The position numbers and the translations under genes are program-made. From positions 38,382-102,381 of the forward strand of contig JAANYP010002347.1 of assembly GCA_020465985.1 (NCBI GenBank): a stretch of 64,000 nucleotides of DNA, read 5' to 3'. How positions within the stretch are numbered: the stretch's first letter is position 1; every line of letters starts with the position of its first letter. This DNA is from Centrapalus pauciflorus. Lineage: Eukaryota > Streptophyta > Magnoliopsida > Asterales > Asteraceae. This document shows, piece after piece, positions 1 through 12,522 of this stretch. The notes beneath the pieces are model-generated. The model worked only from the letters and a program-made list of their open reading frames with translations. It had not been told where the DNA came from and ran no database searches.

Positions 1-386
1 ACTTGAAAGAAGATTCAAACAAGGAATGCCATCTGCAGTCCAGTGAAGTCCATCTGCCATCTGGGCAGGTGAAGAATGGAAGCTGTCCATCAGTTGGACA
101 GGCTTACCATTATTTGCTCCCAACAAAAACAGTCCAATGTACATTAGTTGTACTCTATGTTACATATGTTGTAATTCTCTTTTACATTTGTAAAATACAT
201 TAGTACATTAGTTGTACTCTTGTAAAAACATGTGTTGTTATATGAAATCAAGAATCAGTGTATATATAAACTGATTTTTTACTTTACTGTAATGTTGTAA
301 TTTTATTTTAGCAAATGTACTGTAAAAATATATAGTGATTTTTTGATAAGACCAACTTAGACTGGTTATTGCAAATAGGGGGAGAT
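1..386 (+). mobile_element. 3' internal end of a Ty1/copia element cut by the window edge
   Basis: This is the non-coding tail of a retrotransposon lying between its unseen pol gene and its 3' LTR. It ends in a purine-rich run, AGGGGGAGAT at about 377-386, directly against the TGTTAG start of the LTR. That is the expected place of a polypurine tract, and it fixes the plus orientation. The only open frame here begins at a TTG and shows no retroelement motif, so I treat the segment as untranslated. Copia membership is inferred from the LTR ends and the tract; no domain is visible. Confidence 0.7.
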
Positions 387-1512
387 TGTTAGGCACAAAA
401 AGGCCTCAGTCAAACCTGTTCTACATCTGAGGGGGACATTTATAATCAAACCTGTTGATGCATTTGAAGGTTGAATTTAAGGCCTGTTATATGTCTTATT
501 GAAACCTGAAAATGATTTGCAATATCAGTCTAAAGCTGTTCTATATGTTGCATGTGTTGCAACTAAGACAGTTTGTCCAAGCTGGCATCTGTCTGCCTGA
601 ACAGGCTGGACAGAACTGTCTACGCTGGCTCTACACTAGCTGACAGCTGGGGCCAACTTAAAGTGTTCTGTTCTTTGTGAACAGAACCTGTTCTTTGTGA
701 ACAGGCTAAACACTTTATGGAATATGTTTCCAAGTCATCATGTATTGTTTTTGACTACAAGATCAGTTTACAAAGTCGAAGACAAAGTGGAAAACAGAAC
801 TGCTCAGCCTGCCCACGCTGTTCTGTAACATGAAGACAAAAGGTTATTTGAAAAAGGGTGACAGACCTTTTTCTTATATCAAAATAGGCCTTTACAAGGA
901 AGAAAGACGCAAAGTTGACATTCCTAAATTAGTTAAAGGCAATGCAACAGTAGACAAAGTGAAAAGACAAAAGTTCTGCACATGTGAAGACAAGTCTGCT
1001 TTTCAGAAAAGAGCAGAAAAGGTTATGTTGTCTTTTCAACAAGACTTCTCCTTTTTCATTTCGTCCAATGAAGATGTTTCTCTTAGATCCTCTGAATGGG
1101 TATAAAAGGAAGCTTCTAAGGACAGAAAGAAGTGTGAAGAAAGCTAAGTGCTGAAACCAAGAGTGAACGTGCAAGTGTGACTTTCATGCATGCAAGCCTT
1201 CTGTGTAAATCAGAATCTGTGTGTCTAAGCTGTTTTATATAAGCTGTTCCCTTAAGTCTTGTAAACACAGTGAGTGCTTCTTAGTGAGTGTATTCATTGT
1301 ATACTAGTTTGAGTTTGTCTTAGACTAGTGAACATACTGTTGTATCTGTCATCTCAGCTTGAACTATTTCGCATTCAAGCTTGTTTGTAATTAACAAATT
1401 GTTGATAATACATACAAACATTGAGAAAATAGTGTGTAATTTTTAAATAGTTGTATTCACCCCCCCTCTACAGCTTAAAGCTATATACTTTGGGAACCTC
1501 TCGGGACCTACA
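387..1512 (+). mobile_element. 3' LTR (1,126 bp) of the truncated copia element
   Basis: The LTR runs from TGTTAGGC after the polypurine tract to GGGACCTACA, after which satellite sequence starts without a gap (TTGTTATTTTTTGAAAAAAA, as at 4546 and 12078). A TATA box, TATAAAAGG, lies at 1101-1109. A 17-bp unit, CTGTTCTTTGTGAACAG, occurs twice in tandem at 668-684 and 688-704 and is itself nearly palindromic. The 3' edge has the C-rich run common in copia LTRs (TTCACCCCCCCTCT at 1456-1469). The 91-aa open frame at 830-1105 lies inside the LTR and has no recognisable domain. The 5-bp target duplication is probably TTGTT (1513-1517), but its partner lies outside the window. Confidence 0.8.
1101..1109 (+). 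promoter_or_regulatory. TATA box of the copia LTR
   Basis: TATAAAAGG in the second half of the LTR, a plausible RNA polymerase II core promoter. It would place the U3/R boundary about 30 bp downstream, near 1130-1140. Confidence 0.55.
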
Positions 1513-4500
1513 TTGTTATTTTTTGAAAAAAACAGGCTATAATGATCCCGCGTACTCACTACTACACTCTAATATATGCATTCTTAAAGTCATAAAAAAA
1601 TTATAAAATTTAAATTACGAGAACTCGCATACGTGCTTTCTTCATTTACAACGAATCATAAACTTTGTAACGTATTTAAAACAAATACAAATGTACACGA
1701 ACGTATCTATAGGCACATATATAAAGCAAATACTTATTCAAAATCAAGTTTTATCTATTTAATTACATAATTGATATTCTTACTCGCTATTTTAGGCTTT
1801 TTGACCCGAAAATAATGAAAAGAAACAAAATTCCGTCGCAAATCTCTCACAAAATTTAACAATTTGCGATAGATTTGCGACGGACCTAAACTTATTATTT
1901 TTAAAAAAAATCGGCTATCATTAAAAATCACGCTAACTCACTACAACACACTAATATATGCATTCTTAAAGTCATAAAAAAATTATAAAATTTAAATTAC
2001 GAGAAGTCGTATACGTGTTTTCTTCATTAACAACGAATCATAAACTTTGTAACGTATTTAAAACAAATACAAATGTACACGAACGTATCTATAGGCACGT
2101 GTATAAAACAAATACTTATTCAAAATCAAGTTTTATGTATTTAATTACATAATTGATATTCTTACTCCCTATTTTAGGCTTTTTGACCCGAAAATAATGA
2201 AAAGAAACAAACTTCCGTCGCAAATCCCTCACAAATTTTAACAATTTGCGACGGACCTAAACTTATTATTTTTAAAAAAATCGGCTATCATTAAAAATCA
2301 CGCGGATTCACTACAACACACTAATATATGCGTTCTTAAAGTCATAAAAAAATTCTAAAATTTAAATTACGAGAACTCGTATACGTGTTTCTTGATTAAC
2401 AACGAATCATAAACTTTGTAACGTATCAAAAACAAATACAAATGTATACGAACGTATCAATAGGCACGTGTATAAAACAAATACTTATTCAAAATCATGT
2501 TTTATGTATTTAATTACATAATTGATATTCTTACTCCCTATTTTACGCTTTTTGACTCGAAAATAATGAAAAGAAACAAAATTTCGACGCAAATACCTCA
2601 CAAAATTAAACAATTTGCCACAGATTTGCGACGGACCTAAACTTATTATTTTTTTTAAAAAAAACGGCTATCATTAAAAATCACGCGTACTCACAACGAC
2701 ACACTAATATATGCATTCTAAAAGGCATTAAAAATTTTAAATTTTAAATTACGAGAACTCGTATACGTGTTTTATTCATTAACAACGAATCATAAACCTT
2801 GTAACGTATGTAAAACAAATATAAATGTATACGAACTTATCTATAGGAACGTGTATAAAATAAATACTTATTCAAAATAAAGTTTTTACGTTTTTAATTA
2901 CATAATCGAGATTCTTTTTCCCTATTTTAGGCTTTTTGACCCAAAAATAACGAAAAGAAACAAAATTCCGTCGCAAATCCCTCACAAAATTTTACAATTT
3001 GCGATGGATTTGCGACGGAGCTAAACTTATTATTTTTAAAAAAACCGCTATCATTAAAAATCACGCGTACTTACTACGACACACTAATATATGCATTCTT
3101 AATGGCATAAAAAATTTTAAAATTTAAATTACGAGAAGTTGTATACGTGTTTTCTTCATTAAGAACGAATCATAAACTTAGTACGTATATAAAACAAATA
3201 CAAATGTACACGAACGTATCTATAGGCACATATATAAAACAAATACTTATTCAAAATCAAGTTTTATCTATTTAATTACATAATTGATATTCTTACTCCC
3301 TATTTTAGGCTTTTTGACCCGAAAATAATGAAAAGAAACAAAATTCCGTCGCAAATCCCTCATAAAATTTAACAATTTGCGATGGATTTGCGACGGAGCT
3401 AAACTTATTATTTTTTAAAAAAATCAGCTATCTTTAAAAATCACGCGTACTGACTACGACACACTTATATATGCATTCTTAAAGGCATAAAAAAAATTTT
3501 AAAATTTAAATTACGAGAAGTCGTATACGTGTTTTCTTCATTAAGAACGAATCATAAACTTAGTACGTATATAAAACTAATACAAATGTACACGAACGTA
3601 TCTATAGGCACGTGTATAAAACAAATACTTATTCAAAATCAAGTTTTATGTATTTAATTACATAATTGATATTCTTACTCGCTATTTAGGCTTTTTGACC
3701 CGAAAATATGCAAAGAAACAAAATTCCGTCGCAAATTCCTCACAAAATTTATCAATTTGCGATAGATTTTCGACGGACCTAAACTTGTTATTTTTTGAAA
3801 AAAACAGGCTATCATTAAAAATCACGCGTACTCACTACGACACACTAATATATGCATTCTAAAAGGCATAAAAAATTTTAAAATTTAAAATACGAGAACT
3901 CATATACGTGTTTCTTCATTAACAACGAATCATAAACTTTGTAACGTATATAAAACAAATACAAATGTACCCGAACGTGTCTACAGACACGTGTATAAAA
4001 CAAATACTTATTCAAAATCAAGTTTTATGTATTTAATTACATAATTGATATTCTTACTCCCTAGTTTAGGCTTTTTGACCCGAAAATAATGAAAAGAAAC
4101 AAAATTTCGTCGCAAATACCTCACAAAATTTAACAATTTGCGACAGATTTGCGACGAAGCTAAACTTATTATTTTAAAAAAAAAATCGGCTATCATTAAA
4201 AATCACGCGTACTCACAACGACACACTAATATATGCATTCTTAAAGGCATAAAAATTTTTAAAATTTAAATTACGAGAACTTGTATACGTGTTTTCTTCA
4301 TTAACTACGATTCATACACTTTGTAACGTATATAAAACAAATACAAATGTACAAGAACGTATCTATTGACACGTGAATAAAGCAAATACTTATTCAAAAT
4401 CAAGTTTTATGTATTTAATTACATAATTGATATTCTTAATCGCTATTTAGGCTTTTTGACCCGAAAATAATGCAAAGAAACAAAATTCCGTCGCAAATTC

Positions 4501-5436
4501 CTCACAAAATTTATCAATTTGCAATAGATTTTCGACGGACCTAAACTTGTTATTTATTGAAAAAAACAGGCTATAATGATCCCGCGTACTCACTACGACA
4601 CTCTAATATATGCGTTCTTAAAGGCATAAAAATTTTTAAAATTTAAAATACGAGAACTCATATACATGTTTCTTCATTAACAACGAATCATAAACTTTGT
4701 AACGTATATAAAACAAATACAAATGTACGCGGACGTATCTAGAGGCACGTATATAAAACAAATACTTATTCAAAATCAAGTTTTATGTATTTAATTACAT
4801 AATAGATATTCTTACTCCCTATTTTAGGCTTTTTGACCCGAAAATAATGAAAAGAAACAAACTTCCATCGCAAATCCCTCACAAATTTTAACAATTTGCG
4901 ACAGATTTGCGACGGACCTAAACTTATTATTTTTAAAAAAATCGGCTATCATTAAAAATCACGCGTGCTCACAACAACACACTAATATATGCGTTCTTAA
5001 AGCCATAAAAAATTTCTAAAATTTAAATTACGAGAACTCGTATACGAGTTTCTTGATTAACAACGAATCATAAACTTCGTAACGTATCAAAAACAAATAC
5101 AAATGTACACGAACGTATCAATAGGCACGTGTATAAAACAAATACTTATTCAAAATCATGTTTTATGTATTTAATTACATAATTGATATTCTTACTCCCT
5201 ATTTTACGCTTTCTGACTCGAAAATAATGAAAAGAAATAAATTTTCGACGCAAAAACCTCACAAAATTAAACAATTTGGGACGGATTTGCGACGGACCTA
5301 AACTTATTATTTTAAAAAAAAAACGGCTATCATTAAAAATCACGCGTACTCACAACGACACACTAATATATGCATTCTTAAAGGCATTAAAAATTTTAAA
5401 TTTTAAATTACGAGAACTCGTATACGTGTTTTATTC
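1513..5436. repeat. Satellite array, ~380-bp monomer, block 1
   Basis: Head-to-tail AT-rich monomers. The marker AATATATGC falls at 1571, 1953, 2323, 2706, 3086 and 3466, giving spacings of 370-383 bp. Each monomer has the same landmarks in order: CGAGAACTCGTATACGTG, AACGAATCATAAACTT, CACGTGTATAAAACAAATAC, TTAGGCTTTTTGACCCG, an inverted repeat built on CCGTCGCAAATC, a poly-A stretch, GGCTATCATTAAAAATCACG and CACACTAATATATGC. Monomers differ by scattered substitutions and fall into subtypes, for example TTTTACGCTTTTTGACTCG against TTTTAGGCTTTTTGACCCG. No gene is present. Short open frames are a by-product of the repeat. Confidence 0.95.
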
Positions 5437-5740
5437 TGTTGGGTACAATTATAAGTAGAGTTGAAAACAATATTTTGTAATAGTTCAGGAGAATTTATTG
5501 TAAATACACAATAGTTATAGTGTGTATATAAATAGAAGTAGTATTTCTATTTTGTAAGTGATCGGACAAGAATAGAAAGTGGACACGGATCTAGAGAGAG
5601 AATAGAAGTTTGCTTTGCAAGAAAGCCATGAACCAAATGTAATATTCTTCTCTTAATCATTCAATAGATTGTGGTAGATTGTTATAATTGTTCATATATT
5701 GTTTAATGTTGATATCAATTGCTAGAAATATGAATTCACA
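5437..5740 (+). mobile_element. Solo LTR (304 bp) with 5-bp target duplication
   Basis: A non-satellite segment begins TGTTGGG and ends TTCACA, flanked by TATTC at 5432-5436 and TATTC at 5741-5745. The ends (TG...CA) and the 5-bp duplication are those of an LTR retrotransposon, and no internal domain is present, so this is a solo LTR left by LTR-LTR recombination (or a very short terminal-repeat element seen as one repeat). A TATA box, TATATAAATAG, lies at 5525-5535. The orientation is set by that TATA box. It is not similar by eye to the other LTRs in the window; the small size suggests copia. Confidence 0.85.
5525..5535 (+). promoter_or_regulatory. TATA box in the solo LTR
   Basis: TATATAAATAG, close to the core promoter sequence of the element 2 LTR (TATATAAATAG at 40113-40103, minus strand). 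It supports the plus orientation of the solo LTR. Confidence 0.5.
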
Positions 5741-8700
5741 TATTCATTAACAACGAATCATAAACCTTGTAACGTATGTAAAACAAATATAAATGTATAC
5801 GAACTTATCTATAGGAACGTGTATCAAATAAATACTTATTCAAAATTAAGTTTTTACGTTTTTAATTACATAATCGAGATTCTTATTCCCTATTTTAGGC
5901 TTTTTGACCCAAAAATAACGAAAAGAAACAAAATTCCGTCGCAAATCCCTCACAAAATTTTACAATTTGCGATGGATTTGCGACGGAGCTAAACTTATTA
6001 TTTTTAAAAAAATTCGCTATCATTAAAAATCACGCGTACTTACTACGACACACTAATATATGCATTCTTAATGGCATAAAAAATTTTAAAATTTAAATTA
6101 CGAGAAGTCGTATACATGTTTTCTTCATTAAGAACGAATCATAAACTTAGTACGTATATAAAACAAATACAAATGTACACGAACGTATCTATAGGCACAT
6201 ATATAAAACAAATACTTATTCAAAATCATGTTTTATGTATTTAATTACATAATTGATATTCTTACTCCCTATTTTACGCTTTTTGACTCGAAAATAATGA
6301 AAAGAAACAAAATTTCGACGCAAATACCTCACAAAATTAAACAATTTGCGACAGATTTGCGACGGACCTAAACTTATTATTTTTTTAAAAAAAAACGGCT
6401 ATCATTAAAAATCACGCGTACTCACAACGACACACTAATATATGCATTCTTAAAGGCATTAAAAATTTTAAATTTTAAATTACGAGAACTTGTATACGTG
6501 TTTTATTCATTAACAACGAATCATAAACCTTGTAACGTATGTAAAACAAATATAAATGTATACGAACTTATCAATAGGAACGTGTATAAAATAAATACTT
6601 ATTCAAAATAAAGTTTTTACGTTTTTAATTACATAATCGAGATTCTTTTTCCCTATTTTAGGATTTTTGACCCAAAAATAACGAAAAGAAACAAAATTCC
6701 GTCGCAAATCCCTCACAAAATTTTACAATTTGCGATGGATTTGCGACGGAGCTAAACTTATTATTTTTAAAAAAACCGCTATCATCAAAAATCACGCGTA
6801 CTTACTACGACACACTAATATATGCATTCTTAATGGCATAAAAAATTTTAAAATTTAAATTACGAGAAGTTGTATACGTGTTTTCTTCATTAAGAACGAA
6901 TCATAAACTTAGTACGTATATAAAACAAATACAAATGTACACGAACGTATCTATAGGCACATATATAAAACAAATACTTATTCAAAATCAAGTTTTATCT
7001 ATTTAATTACATAATTGATATTCTTACTCGCTATTTTAGGCTTTTTGACCCGAAAATAATGAAAAGAAACAAAATTCCGTCGCAAATCTCTCACAAAATT
7101 TAACAATTTGCGATAGATTTGCGACGGACCTAAACTTATTATTTTTAAAAAAATCGGCTATCATTAAAAATCACGCTAACTCACTACAACACACTAATAT
7201 ATGCATTCTTAAAGTCATAAAAATTATAAAATTTAAATTACGAGAACTCGTATACGTGTTTTCTTCATTAACAACGAATCATAAACTTTGTAACGTATTT
7301 AAAACAAATACAAATGTACACGAACGTATCTATAGGCACGTATATAAAACAAATACTTATTCAAAATCAAGTTTTATGTATTTAATTACATAATTGATAT
7401 TCTTACTCCCTATTTTAGGCTTTTTGACCCGAAAATAATGAAAAGAAACAAAATTCCGTCGCAAATCCCTCATAAAATTTAACAATTTGCGATGGATTTG
7501 CGACGGAGCTAAACTTATTATTTTTTAAAAAAATCAGCTATCTTTAAAAATCACGCGTACTTACTACGACACACTAATATATGCATTCTTAAAGGCATAA
7601 AAAAAATTTTAAAATTTAAATTACGAGAATTCGTATACGTGTTTTCTTCATTAAGAACGAATCATAAACTTAGTACGTATATAAAACTAATACAAATGTA
7701 CATGAACGTATCTATAGGCACGTGTATAAAACAAATACTTATTCAAAATCAAGTTTTATGTATTTAATTACTTAATTGATATTCTTACTCGCTATTTAGG
7801 CTTTTAGACCCGAAAATATGCAAAGAAACAAAATTCCGTCGCAAATTCCTCACAAAATTTATCAATTTGCAATAGATTTTCGACGGACCTAAACTTGTTA
7901 TTTTTTGAAAAAAACAGGCTATCATTAAAAATCACGCGTACTCACTACGACACACTAATATATGCATTCTAAAAGGCATAAAAAATTTTAAAATTTAAAA
8001 TACGAGAACTCATATACGTGTTTCTTCATTAACAACGAATCATAAACTTTGTAACGTATATAAAACAAATACAAATGTACACGAACGTGTCTACAGACAC
8101 GTGTATAAAACAAATACTTATTCAAAATCAAGTTTTATGTATTTAATTACATAATTGATATTCTTACTCCCTAGTTTAGGCTTTTTGACCCGAAAATAAT
8201 GAAAAGAAACAAAATTTCGTCGCAAATACCTCACAAAATTTAACAATTTGCGACAGATTTGCGACGAAGCTAAACTTATTATTTTAAAAAAAAAATCGGC
8301 TATCATTAAAAATCACGCGTACTCACAACGACACACTAATATATGCATTCTTAAAGGCATAAAAATTTTTAAAATTTAAATTACGAGAACTTGTATACGT
8401 GTTTTCTTCATTAACTACGATTCATACACTTTGTAACGTATATAAAACAAATACAAATGTACAAGAACGTATCTATAGACACGTGAATAAAGCAAATACT
8501 TATTCAAAATCAAGTTTTATGTATTTAATTACATAATTGATATTCTTAATCGCTATTTAGGCTTTTTGACCCGAAAATAATGCAAAGAAACAAAATTCCG
8601 TCGCAAATTCCTCACAAAATTTATCAATTTGCAATAGATTTTCGACGGACCTAAACTTGTTATTTATTGAAAAAAACAGGCTATAATGATCCCGCGTACT

Positions 8701-11700
8701 CACTACGACACTCTAATATATGCATTCTTAAAGGCATAAAAATTTTTAAAATTTAAAATACGAGAACTCATATACGTGTTTCTTCATTAACAACGAATCA
8801 TAAACTTGGTAACGTATATAAAACAAAAACAAATGTACGCGAACGTATCTAGAGGCACGTATATAAAACAAATACTTATTCAAAATCAAGTTTTATGTAT
8901 TTAATTACATAATAGATATTCTTACTCCCTATTTTAGGCTTTTTGACCCGAAAATAATGAAAAGAAACAAACTTCCATCGCAAATCCCTCACAAATTTTA
9001 ACAATTTGCGACAGATTTGCGACGGACCTAAACTTATTATTTTTAAAAAAATCGGCTATCATTAAAAATCACGCGTGCTCACAACAACACACTAATATAT
9101 GCGTTCTTAAAGCCATAAAAAAATTCTAAAATTTAAATTACGAGAACTCGTATACGAGTTTCTTGATTAACAACGAATCATAAACTTTGTAACGTATCAA
9201 AAACAAATACAAATGTACAAGAACGTATCAATAGGCACGTGTATAAATCAAATACTTATTCAAAATCATGTTTTATGTATTTAATTACATAATTGATATT
9301 CTTACTCCCTATTTTACGCTTTTTGACTCGAAAATAATGAAAAGAAATAAAATTTCGACGCAAATACCTCACAAAATTAAACAATTTGCGACGGATTTGC
9401 GACGGACCTAAACTTATTATTTTTTAAAAAAAAACGGCTATCATTAAAAATCACGCGTACTCACAACGACACACTAATATATGCATTCTTAAAGGCATTA
9501 AAAATTTTAAATTTTAAATTACGAGAACTCGTATACGTGTTTTATTCATTAACAACGAATCATAAACCTTGTAACGTATGTAAAACAAATATAAATGTAT
9601 ACGAACTTATCTATAGGAACGTGTATCAAATAAATACTTATTCAAAATTAAGTTTTTACGTTTTTAATTACATAATCGAGATTCTTATTCCCTATTTTAG
9701 GCTTTTTGACCCAAAAATAACGAAAAGAAACAAAATTCCGTCGCAAATCCCTCACAAAATTTTACAATTTGCGATGGATTTGCGACGGAGCTAAACTTAT
9801 TATTTTTAAAAAAATTCGCTATCATTAAAAATCACGCGTACTTACTACGACACACTAATATATGCATTCTTAATGGCATAAAAAATTTTAAAATTTAAAT
9901 TACGAGAAGTCGTATACATGTTTTCTTCATTAAGAACGAATCATAAACTTAGTACGTATATAAAACAAATAAAAATGTACACGAACGTATCTATAGGCAC
10001 ATATATAAAACAAATACTTATTCAAAATCAAGTTTTATCTATTTAATTACATAATTGATATTCTTACTCGCTATTTTAGGCTTTTTGACCCGAAAATAAT
10101 GAAAAGAAACAAAATTCCGTCGCAAATCTCTCACAAGATTTAACAATTTGCGATAGATTTGCGACGGACCTAAACTTATTATTTTAAAAAAAAATCGGCT
10201 ATCATTAAAAATCACGGTAACTCACTACAACACACTAATATATGCATTCTTAAAGTCATAAAAAAATTATAAAATTTAAATTACGAGAAGTCGTATACGT
10301 GTTTTCTTCATTAAGAACGAATCATAAACTTAGTACGTATATAAAACAAATACAAATGTACACGAACGTATCTATAGGCACATATATAAAACAAATACTT
10401 ATTTAAAATCAAGTTTTATCTATTTAATTACATAATTGATATTCTTACTCGCTATTTTAGGCTTTTTGACCCGAAAATAATGAAAAGAAACAAAATTCCG
10501 TCGCAAATCTCTCACAAGATTTAACAATTTGCGATAGATTTGCGACGGACCTAAACTTATTATTTTTAAAAAAAATCGGCTATCATTAAAAATCACGGTA
10601 ACTCACTACAACACACTAATATATGCATTCTTAAAGTCATAAAAAAATTATAAAATTTAAATTACGAGAAGTCGTATACGTGTTTTCTTCATTTTCAACG
10701 AATCATAAACTTTGTAACGTATTTAAAACAAATACAAATGTACACGAACGTATCTATAGGCACGTGTATAAAACAAATACTTATTCAAAATCAAGTTTTA
10801 TGTATTTAATTACATAATTGATATTCTTACTCCCTATTTTAGGCTTTTTGACCCGAAAATAATGAAAAGAAACAAAATTCCGTCGCAAATCTCTCACAAA
10901 ATTTAACAATTTGCGATGGATTTGCGACGGAGCTAAACTTATTATTTTTTAAAAAAATCAGCTATCATTTAAAATCACGCGTACTTACTACGACACACTA
11001 ATATATGCATTCTTAAAGGCATAAAAAAATTTTAAAATTTAAATTACGAGAAGTCGTATACGTGTTTTCTTCATTAAGAACGAATCATAAACTTAGTACG
11101 TATAAAAAACTAATACAATGTACACGAACGTATCTATAGGCACGTGTATAAAACAAATAATTATTCAAAATCAAGTTGTAAGTATTTAATTACATAATTG
11201 ATATTCTTACTCGCTATTTAGGCTTTTTGACCCGAAAATATGCAAAGAAACAAAATTCCGTCGCAAATTCCTCACGAAATTTATCAATTTGCAATAGATT
11301 TTCGACGTACCTAAACTTGTTATTTTTTCAAAAAATAGGCTATCATTAAAAATCACGCGTACTCACTACGACACACTAATATATGCATTCTAAAAGGCAT
11401 AAAAAATTTTAAAATTTAAAATACGAGAACTCATATACGTGTTTCTTCATTAACAACAAATCATAAACTTTGTAACGTATATAAAACAAATACAAATGTA
11501 CACGAACGTATCTACAGGCACGTGTATAAAACAAATACTTATTCAAAATCAAGTTTTATGTATTTAATTACATAATTGATATTCTTACTCCCTAGTTTAG
11601 GCTTTTTGACCCGAAAATAATGAAAAGAAACAAAATTTCGTCGCAAATACCTCACAAAATTTAACAATTTGCGACAGATTTGCGACGGAGCTAAACTTAT

Positions 11701-12522
11701 TATTTTAAAAAAAAATCGGCTATCATTAAAAATCACGCGTACTCACAACGACACACTAATATATGCATTCTTAAAGGCATAAAAATTTTTAAAATTTAAA
11801 TTACGAGAACTTGTATACGTGTTTTCTTCATTAACTACGATTCATAAACTTTGTAACGTATATAAAACAAATACAAATGTACAAGAACGTATCTATAGAC
11901 ACGTGAATAAAGCAAATACTTATTCAAAATCAAGTTTTATGTATTTAATTACATAATTGATATTCTTACTCGCTATTTAGGCTTTTTGACCCGAAAATAA
12001 TGCAAAGAAACAAAATTCCGTCGCAAATTCCTCACAAAATTTATCAATTTGCAATAGATTTTCGACGGATCTAAACTTGTTATTTTTTGAAAAAAACAGG
12101 CAATAATGATCCCGCGTACTCACTACGACACTCTAATATATGCATTCTTAAAGGCATAAAAATTTTTAAAATTTAAAATACGAGGACTCATATACGTGTT
12201 TCTTCATTAACAACGAATCATAAACTTTGTAACGTATATAAAACAAATACAAATGTACGCGAACGTATCTAGAGGCACGTATATAAAACAAATACTTATT
12301 CAAAATCAAGTTTTATGTATTTAATTACATAATTGATATTCTTACTCCCTATTTTAGGCTTTTTGACCCGAAAATAATGAAAAGAAACAAACTTCCGTCG
12401 CAAATCCCTCACAAATTTTAACAATTTGCGACAGATTTGCGACGGACCTAAACTTATTATATTTAAAAAAATCGGCTATCATTAAAAATCACGCGTACTC
12501 ACAACAACACACTAATATATGC
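5741..12522. repeat. Satellite array, ~380-bp monomer, block 2
   Basis: This continues block 1 on the other side of the solo LTR and ends at the gypsy insertion, inside the motif CACTAATATATGC. Two adjacent monomers at about 9960-10290 and 10340-10670 are almost identical and share the rare variant TCACGGTAACTCACTAC (10213 and 10594, 381 bp apart), so a single monomer was duplicated recently. A further copy of the CCCTAGTTTAGG subtype occurs at 11589 (also at 4048 and 8158). No gene is seen. Confidence 0.95.
6222..10020. repeat. Second copy of the tandem multi-monomer duplication
   Basis: This is the partner of the block at 2491-6221. The junction lies in a chimeric monomer: up to CAAATACTTATT near 6220 it is the CACATATATA subtype, and from AAAATCATG at 6222 it switches to the TTTTACGC/GACTCG subtype seen at 2491. 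The copy lacks the solo LTR: the site reads TTTTATTCATTAACAACG without interruption at about 9541-9558. It carries one more monomer than the first copy, somewhere around 7000-7400. Confidence 0.85.

Larger units (their letters stand above)
2491..6221. repeat. First copy of a tandem multi-monomer duplication in the satellite
   Basis: Positions 2491 to about 3260 match 6222 to about 6990 at an offset of 3,731 bp, sharing private variants such as GAGAAGTTGTATACG at 3133 and 6864. From about 3290 to 5436 the match continues at an offset of about 4,110 bp, and from 5741 to about 6220 at 3,802 bp. The offset changes are explained by one extra monomer (379 bp) in the second copy and by the solo LTR plus its target duplication (309 bp) in the first. 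Confidence 0.85.

Noticed and set aside
830..1105. 91-codon plus-strand and 81-codon minus-strand frames in the left LTR
   Set aside because: They overlap each other and the TATA region, lie wholly within LTR sequence and show no domain.
4008..4196. A 62-65-codon minus-strand frame (ending INYVIKYIKLDFE) repeated some twenty times in the satellite, for example at 8118, 11539, 24551, 26460, 59548 and 63283
   Set aside because: It recurs because the monomer recurs. It is AT-rich, has no known domain, is missing or broken in many monomers, and plus-strand frames of similar length exist in the same units. Testing codon-position bias across all monomers would settle it.
1513..12522. CRISPR-like regular spacing
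   Set aside because: The period is about 380 bp with no unique spacers; this is a eukaryotic satellite.
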